This document shows, piece after piece, positions 1 through 11,727 of a stretch of DNA of 64,000 nt; within the stretch, counting starts at the first letter, position 1, and the number at the start of each line of letters is the position of its first letter. The position numbers were made by a program, and so were the translations under genes. The notes under the pieces were generated by a model. The model ran no database searches, had not been told where the DNA came from, and worked only from the letters and a program-made list of their open reading frames with translations. Source of the stretch: Citrobacter sp. MGH106 (lineage in GTDB: Bacteria > Pseudomonadota > Gammaproteobacteria > Enterobacterales > Enterobacteriaceae); the NCBI RefSeq assembly GCF_001037495.1, contig NZ_KQ089822.1, forward strand, positions 3,677,938 to 3,741,937, given 5' to 3'.

Positions 1-248
1 GCCAGCGCAGAGAAAGGTCCATGAATGATGGAGAAACGGGGATCGTTAATGGTCTGGGCAACGGCAATAGCCTGCGGATCGCGATCGATTGCCAGCAAAC
101 GTCCCTCTTCGCCGAGCTGCGAGAGAATCAAACGTGAGTGACCACCGCGACCAAATGTCCCGTCAATGTAGATGCCGTCTGGACGAATATTCAGGCCGTT
201 TACGGCTTCATCCAGCAACACCGTTGTATGTTTATAATTTTCCATCAT
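1..248 (-). CDS. rsmH: 16S rRNA (cytosine-1402 N4) methyltransferase, 5' part only
   Basis: RsmH methylates C1402 of 16S rRNA in the 30S subunit using S-adenosylmethionine. Only the first 82 or so codons are present; the gene runs off the left edge. The visible N-terminus ([16 protein letters not shown]) and the glycine-rich SAM motif [10 protein letters not shown] match the E. coli protein as I remember it. Two consecutive ATG codons lie at 248-243; I use the first. It starts one base after the mraZ stop codon, consistent with translational coupling at the head of the mra/fts division and cell-wall cluster, transcribed leftward. Confidence 0.95.
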   Translation of the reverse strand, partial: MMENYKHTTVLLDEAVNGLNIRPDGIYIDGTFGRGGHSRLILSQLGEEGRLLAIDRDPQAIAVAQTINDPRFSIIHGPFSAL

Positions 249-249
249 C

Positions 250-708
250 TTATAGAGACAAATCCTGCAATCGTTCCGACAGCGCGCCAGTAACAGACTG
301 CTCAGCGTCGATATCTTCCCTGACCTGTTGATACCAGGTCGTTTCATCCCACAGCTCAAACTTATTGAACTGCCCAACCAGCATCACTTCTTTCGTCAAC
401 CCTGCATGTTGTCGCAGAATGGGAGCGATCAGTAATCGACCAGCGCTGTCCATCTGACATTCGCTGGCATGCCCTAACAGTAAGCGCTGTACGCGGCGCT
501 CAACCGGATTCATGCTCGACAGGCGCGATAACTTCTGCTCGATAATTTCCCATTCAGGCAGGGGGTACAGCAGCAGGCACGGGTGATGGATGTCAATGGT
601 ACAAACCATTTGACCGGCAGCACTCTCGAGCAGTTGATCCCGATAACGGGTAGGCACAGATAAGCGCCCTTTACTGTCGAGATTAACTAACGTTGCTCCC
701 CGGAACAT
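250..708 (-). CDS. mraZ: Transcriptional regulator MraZ
   Basis: MraZ is a DNA-binding, ring-forming regulator of the AbrB/SpoVT fold that represses its own promoter and so modulates the division and cell-wall cluster. The 152-residue length is normal for the family, and it carries the paired motifs [13 protein letters not shown] near the N-terminus and [10 protein letters not shown] in the second half, one per swapped-hairpin repeat. The ATG at 708 gives the canonical start [10 protein letters not shown]; an in-frame extension to 744 adds 12 residues that would run over the operator repeats and is unlikely. First gene of the leftward mra operon, ending one base before rsmH. Confidence 0.96.
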   Translation of the reverse strand: MFRGATLVNLDSKGRLSVPTRYRDQLLESAAGQMVCTIDIHHPCLLLYPLPEWEIIEQKLSRLSSMNPVERRVQRLLLGHASECQMDSAGRLLIAPILRQHAGLTKEVMLVGQFNKFELWDETTWYQQVREDIDAEQSVTGALSERLQDLSL

Positions 709-726
709 GCCAGCCTCACCCCCGAT

Positions 727-789
727 TACCACTTTATCCCACAAATTCCCACTTAAAGGAGTTTACGGAGCGGAGGAAAACCTTGTCAA
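727..789 (-). promoter_or_regulatory. Pmra promoter with MraZ-binding repeats
   Basis: Read on the minus strand, TTGACA (789-784) and TAAACT (765-760) are separated by 18 bases and form a good sigma-70 promoter pointing at mraZ. Just downstream lie three pentamers in register, TGGGA (751-747), TGGGA (741-737) and TGGTA (731-727), one every 10 bases. MraZ is known to bind TGGGN direct repeats separated by five bases, so this is very probably its autoregulatory operator. The third repeat departs from consensus. Confidence 0.85.
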
Positions 790-1319
790 GCAAGTCACGG
801 CGCTTAGCGGAGCAAAAAACCCAATGTTTACGGCTAATATCAGCGTTGAACAGATTTCGTACAGCAAACGAAGCAAATTAACGTCATGAATATTTGTAAG
901 AAAAAGATCCAACAACTCATCACTGTTTAAAACAACTCAATATCATCTAAAGAAAATATAAAGTGTCAGTTTGCGACGCGAGCGGCATTTTAGGACAATA
1001 TGCAGCGAGATAACAGTGCCAGTTAATCGGTCTGTACGCCCCGTACGACAGAGATATACGAGAATTATCTGCAATAAAGAAGCAAAGTGTTTGTTAATTC
1101 GGCAATTCCACACAAGCATGTAACAAAATAATACAACAGTAACGCGTCGTTACGTATCAATAACCCAAAAACAGACGGCAGTATTTTAAATCGAGGTAAT
1201 TAAGAAATGAATTTCAGATAATTCTAAAGAATATTCTTAATTATAATGAGGTTATTTCTGATAATTGATATTTGATAGCGCCAGAAGGGTATCCTACCGG
1301 CGCATACTGCAGAGGAGAC
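790..1319. other. Non-coding gap between mraZ and cra
   Basis: About 530 bases with no credible gene. It is AT-rich, especially 880-1280. Visible structure: a perfect palindrome AAGAATATTCTT at 1227-1238, and an imperfect hairpin GCGCC...GGCGC at 1277-1302 just beyond the cra stop. The hairpin lacks a clear T tract on the minus strand, so I do not call it a rho-independent terminator. The region may hold upstream elements of Pmra and the 3' end of the cra transcript; nothing more can be assigned. Confidence 0.5.
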
Positions 1320-2324
1320 TTAGCTGCGGCTGAGAATACCGCGACGATACAGATTACGTTTAATGCGTGTGAGTCCTGGTTTTGGCTTACGCGGCTCATC
1401 CAGGCTGGCTAGCACGATTTCCAGTACGCGTTCGGCAACATCACGATGGCGTTGCGCGACTGCCAACACCGGACATTGCAGGAAATCGAGTAGTTCATGA
1501 TCGCCAAAGGTAGCAATGGCTAAATCTGACGGTAATTGCCCATCGCGGCGTAGTGTCACGTCCATCACCCCCTGCAACAGGGCAAACGAAGTGGTAAACA
1601 GCGCCTGAGGCATAGGGTGCGTTTCCAGCCATTTATCAAACAACTGTGCGGCGGCCTCCCGCTCATAGCTGTTAGCGTACAGGAAATTCACTTCTCGCGG
1701 GTCATCCTTCCAGGCGGTACGAAAACCCTGCTCACGCAGGAAACTCACGGATAATTCAGGGAGAGCCCCCAGATAGAGCACGTTTTCAGCCGGAAATTTA
1801 CGTAATTCCTCAGCCAGCATTTCTGCATCATCCTGATCAGCCCCCACAACACTGGTGAAATGCTCACGATCCAGTGCACGGTCTAACGCCACGATAGGGA
1901 ATGAGCTATTTGCCCAGCGCTGGTAGAACGGGTGCTCAGGAGGCAAAGACGTTGACACAATGATGGCATCAACCTGGCGTTGTAAAAGATGCTCAATACA
2001 GCGCATTTCGTTATCCGGCTGATCTTCAGAGCAGGCTATCAGCAGTTGATACCCACGCTGTCGTGCCTGGCGCTCCAGGTAGTTTGCAATCCGGGTATAA
2101 CTTGTGTTCTCCAGGTCAGGGATCACCAACCCGATAGAACGTGTGCGTCCAGCACGCAGCCCGGCTGCCACAGCATTTGGGTGGTAATTATGCTCGCGCA
2201 CCACTGCCATGACTTTTTCAACCGTCTTGTCGCTTACGCGATATTGCTTTGCTTTGCCGTTAATAACGTAGCTTGCAGTCGTTCGCGAAACGCCGGCCAG
2301 CCGAGCGATTTCATCCAGTTTCAC
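1320..2324 (-). CDS. cra: Catabolite repressor/activator Cra (FruR)
   Basis: Cra is a LacI-family cytoplasmic regulator that represses glycolytic and fructose genes and activates gluconeogenic genes. Fructose-1-phosphate, and possibly fructose-1,6-bisphosphate, releases it from DNA. The N-terminal helix-turn-helix is clear ([19 protein letters not shown], residues 2-20), followed by the hinge and a periplasmic-binding-like sensor domain with the usual [11 protein letters not shown] segment. I use the GTG at 2324, which gives 334 residues as in E. coli. An open in-frame extension reaches 2372 but encodes no recognised sequence. Single-gene unit downstream of ilvH, transcribed leftward. Confidence 0.96.
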   Translation of the reverse strand: MKLDEIARLAGVSRTTASYVINGKAKQYRVSDKTVEKVMAVVREHNYHPNAVAAGLRAGRTRSIGLVIPDLENTSYTRIANYLERQARQRGYQLLIACSEDQPDNEMRCIEHLLQRQVDAIIVSTSLPPEHPFYQRWANSSFPIVALDRALDREHFTSVVGADQDDAEMLAEELRKFPAENVLYLGALPELSVSFLREQGFRTAWKDDPREVNFLYANSYEREAAAQLFDKWLETHPMPQALFTTSFALLQGVMDVTLRRDGQLPSDLAIATFGDHELLDFLQCPVLAVAQRHRDVAERVLEIVLASLDEPRKPKPGLTRIKRNLYRRGILSRS

Positions 2325-2450
2325 AATTGCCCCTTGCGTAAAATGTACAAACCATAACCTTTGAGATGGCATGGGTTAAATTTATTAACATCTAAGCGCA
2401 GAATAATGACTGCGGCAACCGCTTTTGTCTCTGGTTACTGCTGATTTCGC

Positions 2451-2481
2451 AAAAAAAAGCCCAACCGCTACTGTCAGGCTT
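2451..2481 (-). terminator. Rho-independent terminator after ilvIH
   Basis: On the minus strand AAGCC (2482-2478 area) pairs with GGCTT after a loop containing GACAGTAGCGG and is followed by an uninterrupted run of eight T. It lies about 25 bases past the ilvH stop codon. Confidence 0.75.
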
Positions 2482-2504
2482 GCGAATTAAGAACATGGTC
2501 ATGA

Positions 2505-2996
2505 TTAGCGCATAATTTTATCGCCGCGAGAGAGACCCACAACACCTGAGCGAGCAACCTCGACGATCTTTGCGACTTCACGTAATGTCGCCAGGAACGC
2601 ATCCAGTTTATCGCTGGTGCCAGCCAGTTGTACGGTGTAAATAGACGGCGTAACGTCAATGATTTGCCCACGGAAAATTTCCGTGTTGCGCTTCACCTCT
2701 TCCCTGCCGTATCCGCTGGCCTGAATTTTCACCAACATGATTTCTCGTTCAACATGGGCGCCCTGTCCCAGTTCACTCACACGCAGGACATCCACTAGTT
2801 TGTGCAGTTGCTTTTCAATTTGCTCGAGGACTTTTTCATCCCCTACAGTCTGGATCGTCATCCGCGATAAGGTCGGATCGTCCGTGGGCGCGACTGTCAG
2901 GCTTTCGATGTTGTAACCGCGCTGGGCGAAGAGACCTATCACACGCGACAATGCACCCGACTCGTTTTCCAGCAATACCGATAATATCCGGCGCAT
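2505..2996 (-). CDS. ilvH: Acetolactate synthase III, regulatory small subunit
   Basis: IlvH is the regulatory subunit of acetohydroxyacid synthase III; it activates the catalytic subunit IlvI and confers valine feedback inhibition. The 163 residues comprise an N-terminal ACT domain ([22 protein letters not shown]) that binds valine and a C-terminal ferredoxin-like domain ([17 protein letters not shown]). The conserved G14-type segment ENESGALSR is intact. Start chosen at ATG 2996, two bases before the ilvI stop, matching the E. coli N-terminus; the upstream in-frame extension lies inside ilvI. Co-transcribed with ilvI. Confidence 0.97.
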   Translation of the reverse strand: MRRILSVLLENESGALSRVIGLFAQRGYNIESLTVAPTDDPTLSRMTIQTVGDEKVLEQIEKQLHKLVDVLRVSELGQGAHVEREIMLVKIQASGYGREEVKRNTEIFRGQIIDVTPSIYTVQLAGTSDKLDAFLATLREVAKIVEVARSGVVGLSRGDKIMR

Positions 2997-2998
2997 AA

Positions 2999-4723
2999 TC
3001 AGGTCCTCTCCGTTTTGCTTAACCACATTTCATCCATACCGCCCCCACGAATCTGCATTGGATAAACATGCTCACTGCCATCAACGGTAACATCGACAAA
3101 CACCAAACGATGGTTGCGCACATGCTCCAACGCTTCAACCAGTTTGCTCTCCAGTTCGTTTGGATGGTTTATCTGGATACCAATATGCCCATAGGCTTCA
3201 GCAAGGCGGACGAAATCAGGCAGCGACTGCATATAAGACTGCGAGTGCCTTCCGGAGTAGATCATGTCCTGCCACTGTTTGACCATACCGAGGTAGCGGT
3301 TGTTAAGATTGAGTACCAACACTGGCAGTTCATACTGCAGCGCTGTCGACAACTCCTGGATATTCATCTGAATGCTGCCATCGCCGGTCACACACACTAC
3401 CGTTTCATCAGGTAGCGCCATCTTGACACCTAACGCTGCGGGTAAACCAAATCCCATCGTGCCAAGACCACCGGAGTTAATCCAACGGCGTGGTTTATCA
3501 AACGGGTAGTAAAGTGCGGCAAACATCTGATGCTGCCCAACGTCCGAGGTCACATACGCATCCCCTTTCGTTAACTGCCAGATAGTTTCAATCACAGCCT
3601 GCGGCTTAATACTTTCACTTTGGGTGTCATATTTCAGGCACTGACGGGCGCGCCATTGCTCAATCTGTTGCCACCAGTCACGGTTATCATCCAGTGGTTG
3701 CTGCGACTTCTCCTGCGCCAGCAGCTCCAGCATCTGATCGAGCACCAACCGGGCATCACCAACAATAGGAATATCCGCCGTCACTGTTTTCGAAATTGAA
3801 GTAGGGTCGATGTCGATATGCAACACGGTCGCATGCGGGCAATATTTTGCCAGGTTATTGGTCGTGCGATCGTCAAAACGAACACCGATGGCAAAAATGG
3901 CATCAGAATGATGCATGGTCATATTTGCTTCATAAGTGCCGTGCATTCCCAACATGCCCAACGCCTGACGATGCGTTGCCGGAAACACGCCTAACCCCAT
4001 CAACGAAGACACAACCGGCAGGTTAAGTGCTTCTGCAATCTGCCCCAGTTGCTCGTGACAGGCCGCATTAACTGCACCGCCACCAACATACACTACCGGT
4101 TTTTTGGCTGCTATCAGCGTTTGCAGTGCGCGTTTTATCTGCCCTTTATGCCCGGTGGTTGTAGGATTATACGAACGCATACTTACCGATTCCGGCCAGC
4201 TATAAGGCAGTTTCTTCGCAGGATTCAGAATATCCTTCGGTAAATCCACCACCACTGGACCTGGACGGCCGCTTGCCGCCAGCCAGAAGGCTTTTTTCAA
4301 TACCTGCGGGATGTCCTCTGTTTGCTTTACGAGGAAGCTGTGCTTCACCACCGGGCGGGATATGCCGACCATATCGCACTCCTGAAAGGCATCATAGCCA
4401 ATCAGAGAGGTTGCAACCTGCCCGGAGAGGATCACGAGTGGTATGGAGTCCATATAAGCCGTTGCAATTCCTGTAATCGCATTGGTAGCTCCTGGTCCCG
4501 AAGTGACCAGTACGACGCCCACTTCTCCCGTGGCTCGCGCCAGGCCATCGGCCATATGTACTGCAGCTTGTTCATGGCGGACCAGCACATGATCAATTCC
4601 ACCGACCGTATGTAGTGCATCATAGATATCAAGGACTGCCCCCCCGGGATAACCGAATACCTGCTTCACACCCTGGTCGATGAGCGATCGGACGACCATC
4701 TCGGCACCAGACAACATCTCCAT
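2999..4723 (-). CDS. ilvI: Acetolactate synthase III, catalytic large subunit
   Basis: IlvI condenses pyruvate to 2-acetolactate (valine/leucine route) or pyruvate plus 2-ketobutyrate to acetohydroxybutyrate (isoleucine route), using thiamine diphosphate, FAD and Mg2+. The 574-residue protein has the N-terminal Pyr domain with the catalytic glutamate in [15 protein letters not shown] (around residue 48), a central FAD domain and the C-terminal ThDP motif [14 protein letters not shown]...NNRYLGMV. Length equals that of the E. coli enzyme. First gene of the leftward ilvIH operon. Known to be activated by Lrp and repressed by leucine in relatives. Confidence 0.98.
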   Translation of the reverse strand: MEMLSGAEMVVRSLIDQGVKQVFGYPGGAVLDIYDALHTVGGIDHVLVRHEQAAVHMADGLARATGEVGVVLVTSGPGATNAITGIATAYMDSIPLVILSGQVATSLIGYDAFQECDMVGISRPVVKHSFLVKQTEDIPQVLKKAFWLAASGRPGPVVVDLPKDILNPAKKLPYSWPESVSMRSYNPTTTGHKGQIKRALQTLIAAKKPVVYVGGGAVNAACHEQLGQIAEALNLPVVSSLMGLGVFPATHRQALGMLGMHGTYEANMTMHHSDAIFAIGVRFDDRTTNNLAKYCPHATVLHIDIDPTSISKTVTADIPIVGDARLVLDQMLELLAQEKSQQPLDDNRDWWQQIEQWRARQCLKYDTQSESIKPQAVIETIWQLTKGDAYVTSDVGQHQMFAALYYPFDKPRRWINSGGLGTMGFGLPAALGVKMALPDETVVCVTGDGSIQMNIQELSTALQYELPVLVLNLNNRYLGMVKQWQDMIYSGRHSQSYMQSLPDFVRLAEAYGHIGIQINHPNELESKLVEALEHVRNHRLVFVDVTVDGSEHVYPMQIRGGGMDEMWLSKTERT

Positions 4724-4989
4724 GGCTTGCCTCCACTCTTATAATGAATAACGGTTTAACAACACATTAACCGCTGACGATGACGCATGGCAATTCGCAC
4801 CGACGTGGTGGCATTACAGCGAATAAGAATAAAACGGAGGAAAGAGTCGAATAAACGGAGAATTAAACCAGTAGAATTAAGTGGAATGATAAATAATCGC
4901 TTAAAAATGGGAACTTACAGCGATTACTCTATTTTTTTACATTTCAGAACAAATGTAAAAAAAGGAATTCAGCATAAAATTTCAAATAA
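4724..4989 (-). promoter_or_regulatory. ilvIH upstream control region
   Basis: This AT-rich stretch corresponds to the E. coli ilvIH promoter region, where several Lrp sites lie upstream of the promoter. I cannot place individual Lrp sites with confidence because the consensus is weak. No gene is supported; the 73-codon rightward open frame here is lysine/arginine-rich by composition, has no recognisable homology and overlaps a terminator. Confidence 0.5.
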
Positions 4990-5036
4990 AAAGAAAAAAG
5001 CAGAATAAACCAGATATGACATCGAGTTTATTCTGC
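4990..5036 (-). terminator. Rho-independent terminator after leuO
   Basis: An 11-bp perfect stem GCAGAATAAAC (5000-5010) / GTTTATTCTGC (5026-5036) is followed, on the minus strand, by a T-rich tract (CTTTTTTCTTTTT read leftward). It would end the leuO transcript after it has read through the adjoining ERIC element. Confidence 0.8.
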
Positions 5037-5215
5037 TATACCCAATGGATTTCGAGTCGCATTGAGGCGGCAAGCCCGTGACACGTTCGTCTGAAACGAA
5101 TATAAACAGCCAAAGACTGCATCTGGGGAGGGACAGAGATGCCTCCTCATTCCCCCAGCAGCATAGATAACAATGTGGCTGGGGAGACAAAGCAGCTTGA
5201 AAAACAAAGGATATA
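5037..5215. repeat. ERIC (IRU) element, enlarged
   Basis: The ends TATACCCAATGGATTTCGAG and the distal GCAGCTTGAAAAACAAAGGATATA match the termini of the ERIC at 34083-34209. This copy is 179 bases, about 52 longer than the 127-base standard, with extra sequence beginning after the shared GAGGCGGCAAG segment. It ends five bases before the leuO stop codon, so it lies in the leuO 3' untranslated region. ERICs are non-autonomous, palindromic enterobacterial repeats. Confidence 0.8.
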
Positions 5216-5219
5216 AATG

Positions 5220-6167
5220 CTACTTCTTGCAGACGGAAACTAACAATTCTTCCATCCATTTATGTCCTTTATCCCGACCTGCTGCTTCATGCCAGGAAAG
5301 ATAACATGTGCGACTGTTCAATTTTAATGGTAAAGGCAATACCTGCAGGTCTAAAGACTCTGAGAACTCTTCTGCTAACCAGCGCGGTGCAATGGAGACC
5401 AATTGGGTTTGAGAAACAATATTCAATACACTTATTAATGCCATTCCCTGATAAGCAACGCAGGATTGTTTATCCGGTGTGTCGTACCATGGTTGGCTAA
5501 ATGAAGCATAGCGGTCAAGAGAAACCACAGCATGTTGCTCATTATAGACATCACTTTCCAATAATGGACCACTTATGCGTGGATGTTTTTTGCTCGCTAC
5601 CAGCACCATTTCGTCATTGAACAACGGTATGCTTGTGAATTCAACCCGGCGGAATTCTTCATAACTAATAACAAACTCTGTTTCCTGATAGCGCAATTGG
5701 TGTTCTGTATTTTGATTAAGTGAAGATTTAAATACGACATTAATATTAGGCGCTACATCCTCAACTCGATTATAAATCAAGGATGTCAGAATATTATCCA
5801 ATGGGCTACATACGCAGAGGTTGAAAACACGCTCGCTGATGGCAGGTTCAAACCCCGATCCTGGCAATTCATTCTGCACCAATTGTAACGCCTGACGAAC
5901 TGAACCAAATAGCTGGAAAGCCCTTGCTGTCGGCTGAATCCCTCGCCCATAACGAACAAAAAGCTCATCATTAAACATGACCTTCAGCCGCGCAACTGCA
6001 TTACTGACCGCAGGTTGTGACATCCCCAGAGAATGTGCAGCACGTGTAATGTTCTGTTCTTGCATAACCGCATCAAAGACGGTTAATAAATTAAGATCAA
6101 CCATACGAAGCTGCGGTTTCCCAATATCTATAAGATTGGATTTATCTATTATTTTTACTTCTGGCAT
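5220..6167 (-). CDS. leuO: LysR-family regulator LeuO
   Basis: LeuO is a DNA-binding regulator that antagonises H-NS silencing at many loci, including leuO itself and, in relatives, bgl, cas and porin genes. The 315-residue protein has an N-terminal winged helix-turn-helix ([40 protein letters not shown], residues 22-61) and a LysR effector-binding domain. Start chosen at ATG 6167, giving MPEVK; open codons to 6410 have no family support. The first ~17 residues differ more from E. coli than the rest of the protein. Divergent from leuLABCD across a long AT-rich gap. Confidence 0.96.
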   Translation of the reverse strand: MPEVKIIDKSNLIDIGKPQLRMVDLNLLTVFDAVMQEQNITRAAHSLGMSQPAVSNAVARLKVMFNDELFVRYGRGIQPTARAFQLFGSVRQALQLVQNELPGSGFEPAISERVFNLCVCSPLDNILTSLIYNRVEDVAPNINVVFKSSLNQNTEHQLRYQETEFVISYEEFRRVEFTSIPLFNDEMVLVASKKHPRISGPLLESDVYNEQHAVVSLDRYASFSQPWYDTPDKQSCVAYQGMALISVLNIVSQTQLVSIAPRWLAEEFSESLDLQVLPLPLKLNSRTCYLSWHEAAGRDKGHKWMEELLVSVCKK

Positions 6168-6755
6168 AATTAACTCCACTGTCACTCTAAACTCCCTTTT
6201 CCCCAGACGGAGTGAATAATCTCCGATAATATGATTTACCATACATATAGAATGAGAAAAAGAGAAAACATTAAAATTAGGAAAACATAAAGGCACTAAC
6301 CTAAATGAACATAAAAACAATGCGAGCGCAGTGTGGCAGATGTCACTGCACGATGATTCATATGTTTTAATTTCATAAACAATATAACCATAAGCATGAC
6401 GAATGTACAATCATACACACAGTGAATACGTAATTAAGATTTAATTAAATATTTATATTTTTAATACATTAATGATTAACATTAATTTATCAATTATTTG
6501 TTACCACCTTTGCCACACCCATTCAGAGTTACTATAAAAATAGATAAATCATAAAGATAAAAAATCCTTTACCGAAACTCCTCTTCATCTGTTCCATTAC
6601 AACAATTGAAAATAATTATGCTTAAACATTTCAAATAATGAAAAGTATGTACGCCGCATACTGATTTATTTTATACAAACATAAAAATTCAGCACAATTC
6701 GCTCAAACATGGAGAGGTATTTCTCTCTGAACGGAGGGATTTGCAGTGAGCAGGG
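6168..6755. promoter_or_regulatory. AT-rich leuO-leuABCD intergenic region
   Basis: A 588-base gap with very high A+T from about 6240 to 6720, including long runs such as the 6430-6500 stretch of TTAATTA/AATATTTAT-like sequence. In E. coli and Salmonella the equivalent gap carries the leuO promoter, H-NS nucleation tracts and LeuO sites and supports the leuO-leu promoter relay. Composition here fits that role, but I cannot assign single sites. No gene is supported. Confidence 0.6.
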
Positions 6756-6784
6756 TTGACATCAGACTTCATATCCAGTACCAC
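6756..6784 (+). promoter_or_regulatory. leuLABCD promoter
   Basis: TTGACA at 6756-6761 is followed after 17 bases by TACCAC at 6779-6784, 34 bases upstream of the leader peptide start. The surrounding sequence (TATCCAGTA...AAAAGCATATCGCATTC) corresponds to the E. coli leu promoter. The -10 is poor, the -35 perfect. Confidence 0.75.
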
Positions 6785-6818
6785 TAAAAGCATATCGCAT
6801 TCGCCTGGAGCCTGATTG

Positions 6819-6905
6819 ATGACTTACATTGCTCGTTTTAACGGTCTACTACTACTAAACGCATCTTCGTTGCGCGGTAGACTGGTGAACGACATTCAGC
6901 ATTAA
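6819..6905 (+). CDS. leuL: leu operon leader peptide
   Basis: This 28-residue reading frame begins MTYIARFNGLLLLNASS and contains four consecutive leucine codons, all CTA, a rare leucine codon in enterobacteria. It lies between the leu promoter and a strong terminator, the standard arrangement for attenuation: ribosome stalling at the CTA run when charged tRNA-Leu is scarce favours the antiterminator and lets transcription reach leuA. Too short for routine ORF calling; start ATG at 6819 is preceded by GGAG at 6807-6810. Confidence 0.95.
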   Translation: MTYIARFNGLLLLNASSLRGRLVNDIQH

Positions 6906-6923
6906 GTCAGCTCCAGTTAAGAC

Positions 6924-6954
6924 AAAAAACCCGCGCCGTTGCGCGGGTTTTTTT
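6924..6954 (+). terminator. leu attenuator terminator
   Basis: The stem CCCGCGC (6930-6936) / GCGCGGG (6941-6947) with loop CGTT is flanked by A-run and T-run (seven T), a textbook rho-independent terminator 19 bases beyond the leuL stop and 42 bases before leuA. Confidence 0.95.
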
Positions 6955-6995
6955 ATGCTCGAAGCAAGGCGCCCTAAACACCAAGGACCTAAACC

Positions 6996-9658
<2,663 letters not shown>

Positions 9659-9660
9659 TC

Positions 9661-11061
9661 ATGGCCAGAACGTTATACGAAAAATTGTTTGATGCGCACG
9701 TGGTGTATGAGGCGCAAAACGAAACTCCGCTGTTATATATCGACAGACATCTGGTGCATGAAGTGACCTCTCCACAGGCATTTGACGGTCTGCGTGCGCA
9801 CAATCGTCCGGTTCGCCAACCAGGAAAAACCTTCGCGACCATGGATCATAATGTCTCAACGCAAACCAAAGACATTAACGCTTCCGGCGAAATGGCGCGT
9901 ATTCAGATGCAGGAACTGATCAAAAACTGCAATGAATTCGGCGTCGAGCTGTACGACCTGAATCATCCGTATCAGGGCATCGTCCACGTCATGGGGCCGG
10001 AGCAAGGCGTGACTCTGCCGGGCATGACCATCGTCTGCGGTGACTCCCACACTGCCACTCATGGTGCGTTTGGCGCGCTGGCGTTTGGTATCGGGACTTC
10101 CGAAGTCGAACACGTGCTTGCTACGCAAACCCTGAAACAGGGCCGGGCAAAAACCATGAAGATTGAGGTTAACGGCACTGCTGCTCCGGGTATCACGGCT
10201 AAAGATATCGTGCTGGCGATCATTGGTAAAACCGGCAGCGCAGGCGGTACCGGCCATGTGGTTGAGTTTTGTGGCGATGCCATCCGTGCACTGAGCATGG
10301 AAGGCCGTATGACTCTGTGCAATATGGCGATTGAGATGGGTGCCAAAGCGGGTCTGGTCGCGCCGGATGAAACCACGTTTAACTATGTGCAGGGTCGTTT
10401 GCATGCGCCGAAAGGCCAGGACTTTGCCAACGCGGTTGAGTACTGGAAAACGTTGAAAACCGACGACGGTGCGACCTTTAATACTATCGTAACTCTGCAG
10501 GCCGAAGAGATTGCACCACAGGTAACCTGGGGAACGAATCCAGGCCAGGTGATTTCCGTGAACGATAATATTCCCGACCCAGCATCGTTTACCGACCCAG
10601 TTGAGCGCGCTTCGGCAGAAAAAGCGCTGGCTTATATGGGGCTGAAGCCGGGGATCCCGCTGACCGATGTGGCGATCGACAAGGTGTTTATCGGCTCCTG
10701 CACTAACTCACGTATAGAAGATTTACGTGCCGCTGCGGAAATCGCTAAAGGGCGTAAAGTCGCGCCAGGGGTACAGGCGCTGGTGGTACCAGGTTCCGGC
10801 CCGGTAAAAGCACAGGCAGAAGCGGAAGGGCTGGATAAAATATTCATTGAAGCCGGTTTTGAATGGCGCTTGCCGGGTTGCTCAATGTGTCTGGCAATGA
10901 ATAATGACCGCCTGAATCCCGGAGAACGTTGCGCTTCCACCAGCAACCGTAATTTTGAAGGTCGTCAGGGCCGCGGTGGACGTACGCACTTAGTCAGCCC
11001 GGCAATGGCCGCCGCTGCCGCCGTTACCGGCCATTTTGCCGATATTCGCAGCATCAAATAA
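9661..11061 (+). CDS. leuC: 3-isopropylmalate dehydratase, large subunit
   Basis: LeuC with LeuD isomerises 2- to 3-isopropylmalate through dehydration and rehydration. It is an aconitase-family protein carrying a [4Fe-4S] cluster. The 466 residues contain the three cluster cysteines in [13 protein letters not shown] and [14 protein letters not shown] and the catalytic-site segment [25 protein letters not shown]. It begins two bases after the leuB stop and precedes leuD by 10 bases, so the subunits are translated from adjacent cistrons. Confidence 0.98.
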   Translation: MARTLYEKLFDAHVVYEAQNETPLLYIDRHLVHEVTSPQAFDGLRAHNRPVRQPGKTFATMDHNVSTQTKDINASGEMARIQMQELIKNCNEFGVELYDLNHPYQGIVHVMGPEQGVTLPGMTIVCGDSHTATHGAFGALAFGIGTSEVEHVLATQTLKQGRAKTMKIEVNGTAAPGITAKDIVLAIIGKTGSAGGTGHVVEFCGDAIRALSMEGRMTLCNMAIEMGAKAGLVAPDETTFNYVQGRLHAPKGQDFANAVEYWKTLKTDDGATFNTIVTLQAEEIAPQVTWGTNPGQVISVNDNIPDPASFTDPVERASAEKALAYMGLKPGIPLTDVAIDKVFIGSCTNSRIEDLRAAAEIAKGRKVAPGVQALVVPGSGPVKAQAEAEGLDKIFIEAGFEWRLPGCSMCLAMNNDRLNPGERCASTSNRNFEGRQGRGGRTHLVSPAMAAAAAVTGHFADIRSIK

Positions 11062-11071
11062 GGAAACCACC

Positions 11072-11677
11072 ATGGCAGAGAAATTTACCCAGCATACCGG
11101 CCTGGTTGTCCCACTGGATGCCGCCAACGTCGATACTGATGCAATTATTCCTAAACAGTTTCTGCAGAAGGTAACGCGTACCGGTTTCGGCGCACACCTG
11201 TTTAATGACTGGCGTTTCCTGGATGAAAAGGGCCAACAACCCAACCCAGAATTCGTCCTGAACTTCCCGGAATATAAAGGTGCCTCAATTCTGCTGGCGC
11301 GGGAAAACTTTGGCTGCGGCTCATCGCGTGAACACGCGCCGTGGGCGTTGACTGATTACGGCTTCAAAGTGGTGATTGCACCAAGCTTCGCTGACATCTT
11401 TTACGGCAACAGCTTCAACAATCAGCTTCTGCCAGTGAAATTAAGCGATGTAGAAGTTGATGAGCTGTTCAAACTGGTGCAGGCGCATCCGGGGATCCGC
11501 TTTGAAGTGGACCTTGAAGCGCAGGTAGTGAAAGCGGGCGATAAGTCATACAGCTTCAAAATTGATGATTTCCGCCGCCACTGCATGCTCAATGGCCTGG
11601 ACAGCATCGGCCTGACGTTGCAGCATGAAGACGCCATCTCCGCTTACGAAAATAAGCAACCGGCGTTTATGCGCTGA
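11072..11677 (+). CDS. leuD: 3-isopropylmalate dehydratase, small subunit
   Basis: LeuD supplies the mobile swivel domain of the LeuCD dehydratase. It has 201 residues and the family motif [15 protein letters not shown] near residues 76-90, which contacts substrate. Start chosen at ATG 11072 behind AAGGAAAC, giving [16 protein letters not shown]; the in-frame upstream extension lies in leuC. Last gene of the leu operon, followed within 11 bases by a REP hairpin that may stabilise or end the transcript. Confidence 0.98.
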   Translation: MAEKFTQHTGLVVPLDAANVDTDAIIPKQFLQKVTRTGFGAHLFNDWRFLDEKGQQPNPEFVLNFPEYKGASILLARENFGCGSSREHAPWALTDYGFKVVIAPSFADIFYGNSFNNQLLPVKLSDVEVDELFKLVQAHPGIRFEVDLEAQVVKAGDKSYSFKIDDFRRHCMLNGLDSIGLTLQHEDAISAYENKQPAFMR

Positions 11678-11687
11678 TACTCAACAT

Positions 11688-11720
11688 GCCGGATAGCGAC
11701 ACAAAAGTGTCTTATCCGGC
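11688..11720. repeat. REP hairpin between leuD and setA
   Basis: Inverted repeat GCCGGATA ... TATCCGGC with an inner GACA/TGTC stem, typical of a REP unit. It lies between convergent leuD and setA stops and could protect or terminate both transcripts. Confidence 0.85.
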
Positions 11721-11727
11721 ACGCTGA

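Noticed and set aside
1277-1302. Hairpin after cra as rho-independent terminator
   Set aside because: The stem is imperfect and the minus strand continues TATCAAATATC without a T run.
1320-2372. Cra with 16 extra N-terminal residues from ATG 2372
   Set aside because: The GTG at 2324 gives the conserved LacI-family start; the added residues match no family member I recall.
4787-5008. 73-codon rightward frame upstream of ilvI
   Set aside because: Lysine/arginine-rich by AT-rich composition, runs into the leuO terminator stem and has no supporting homology.
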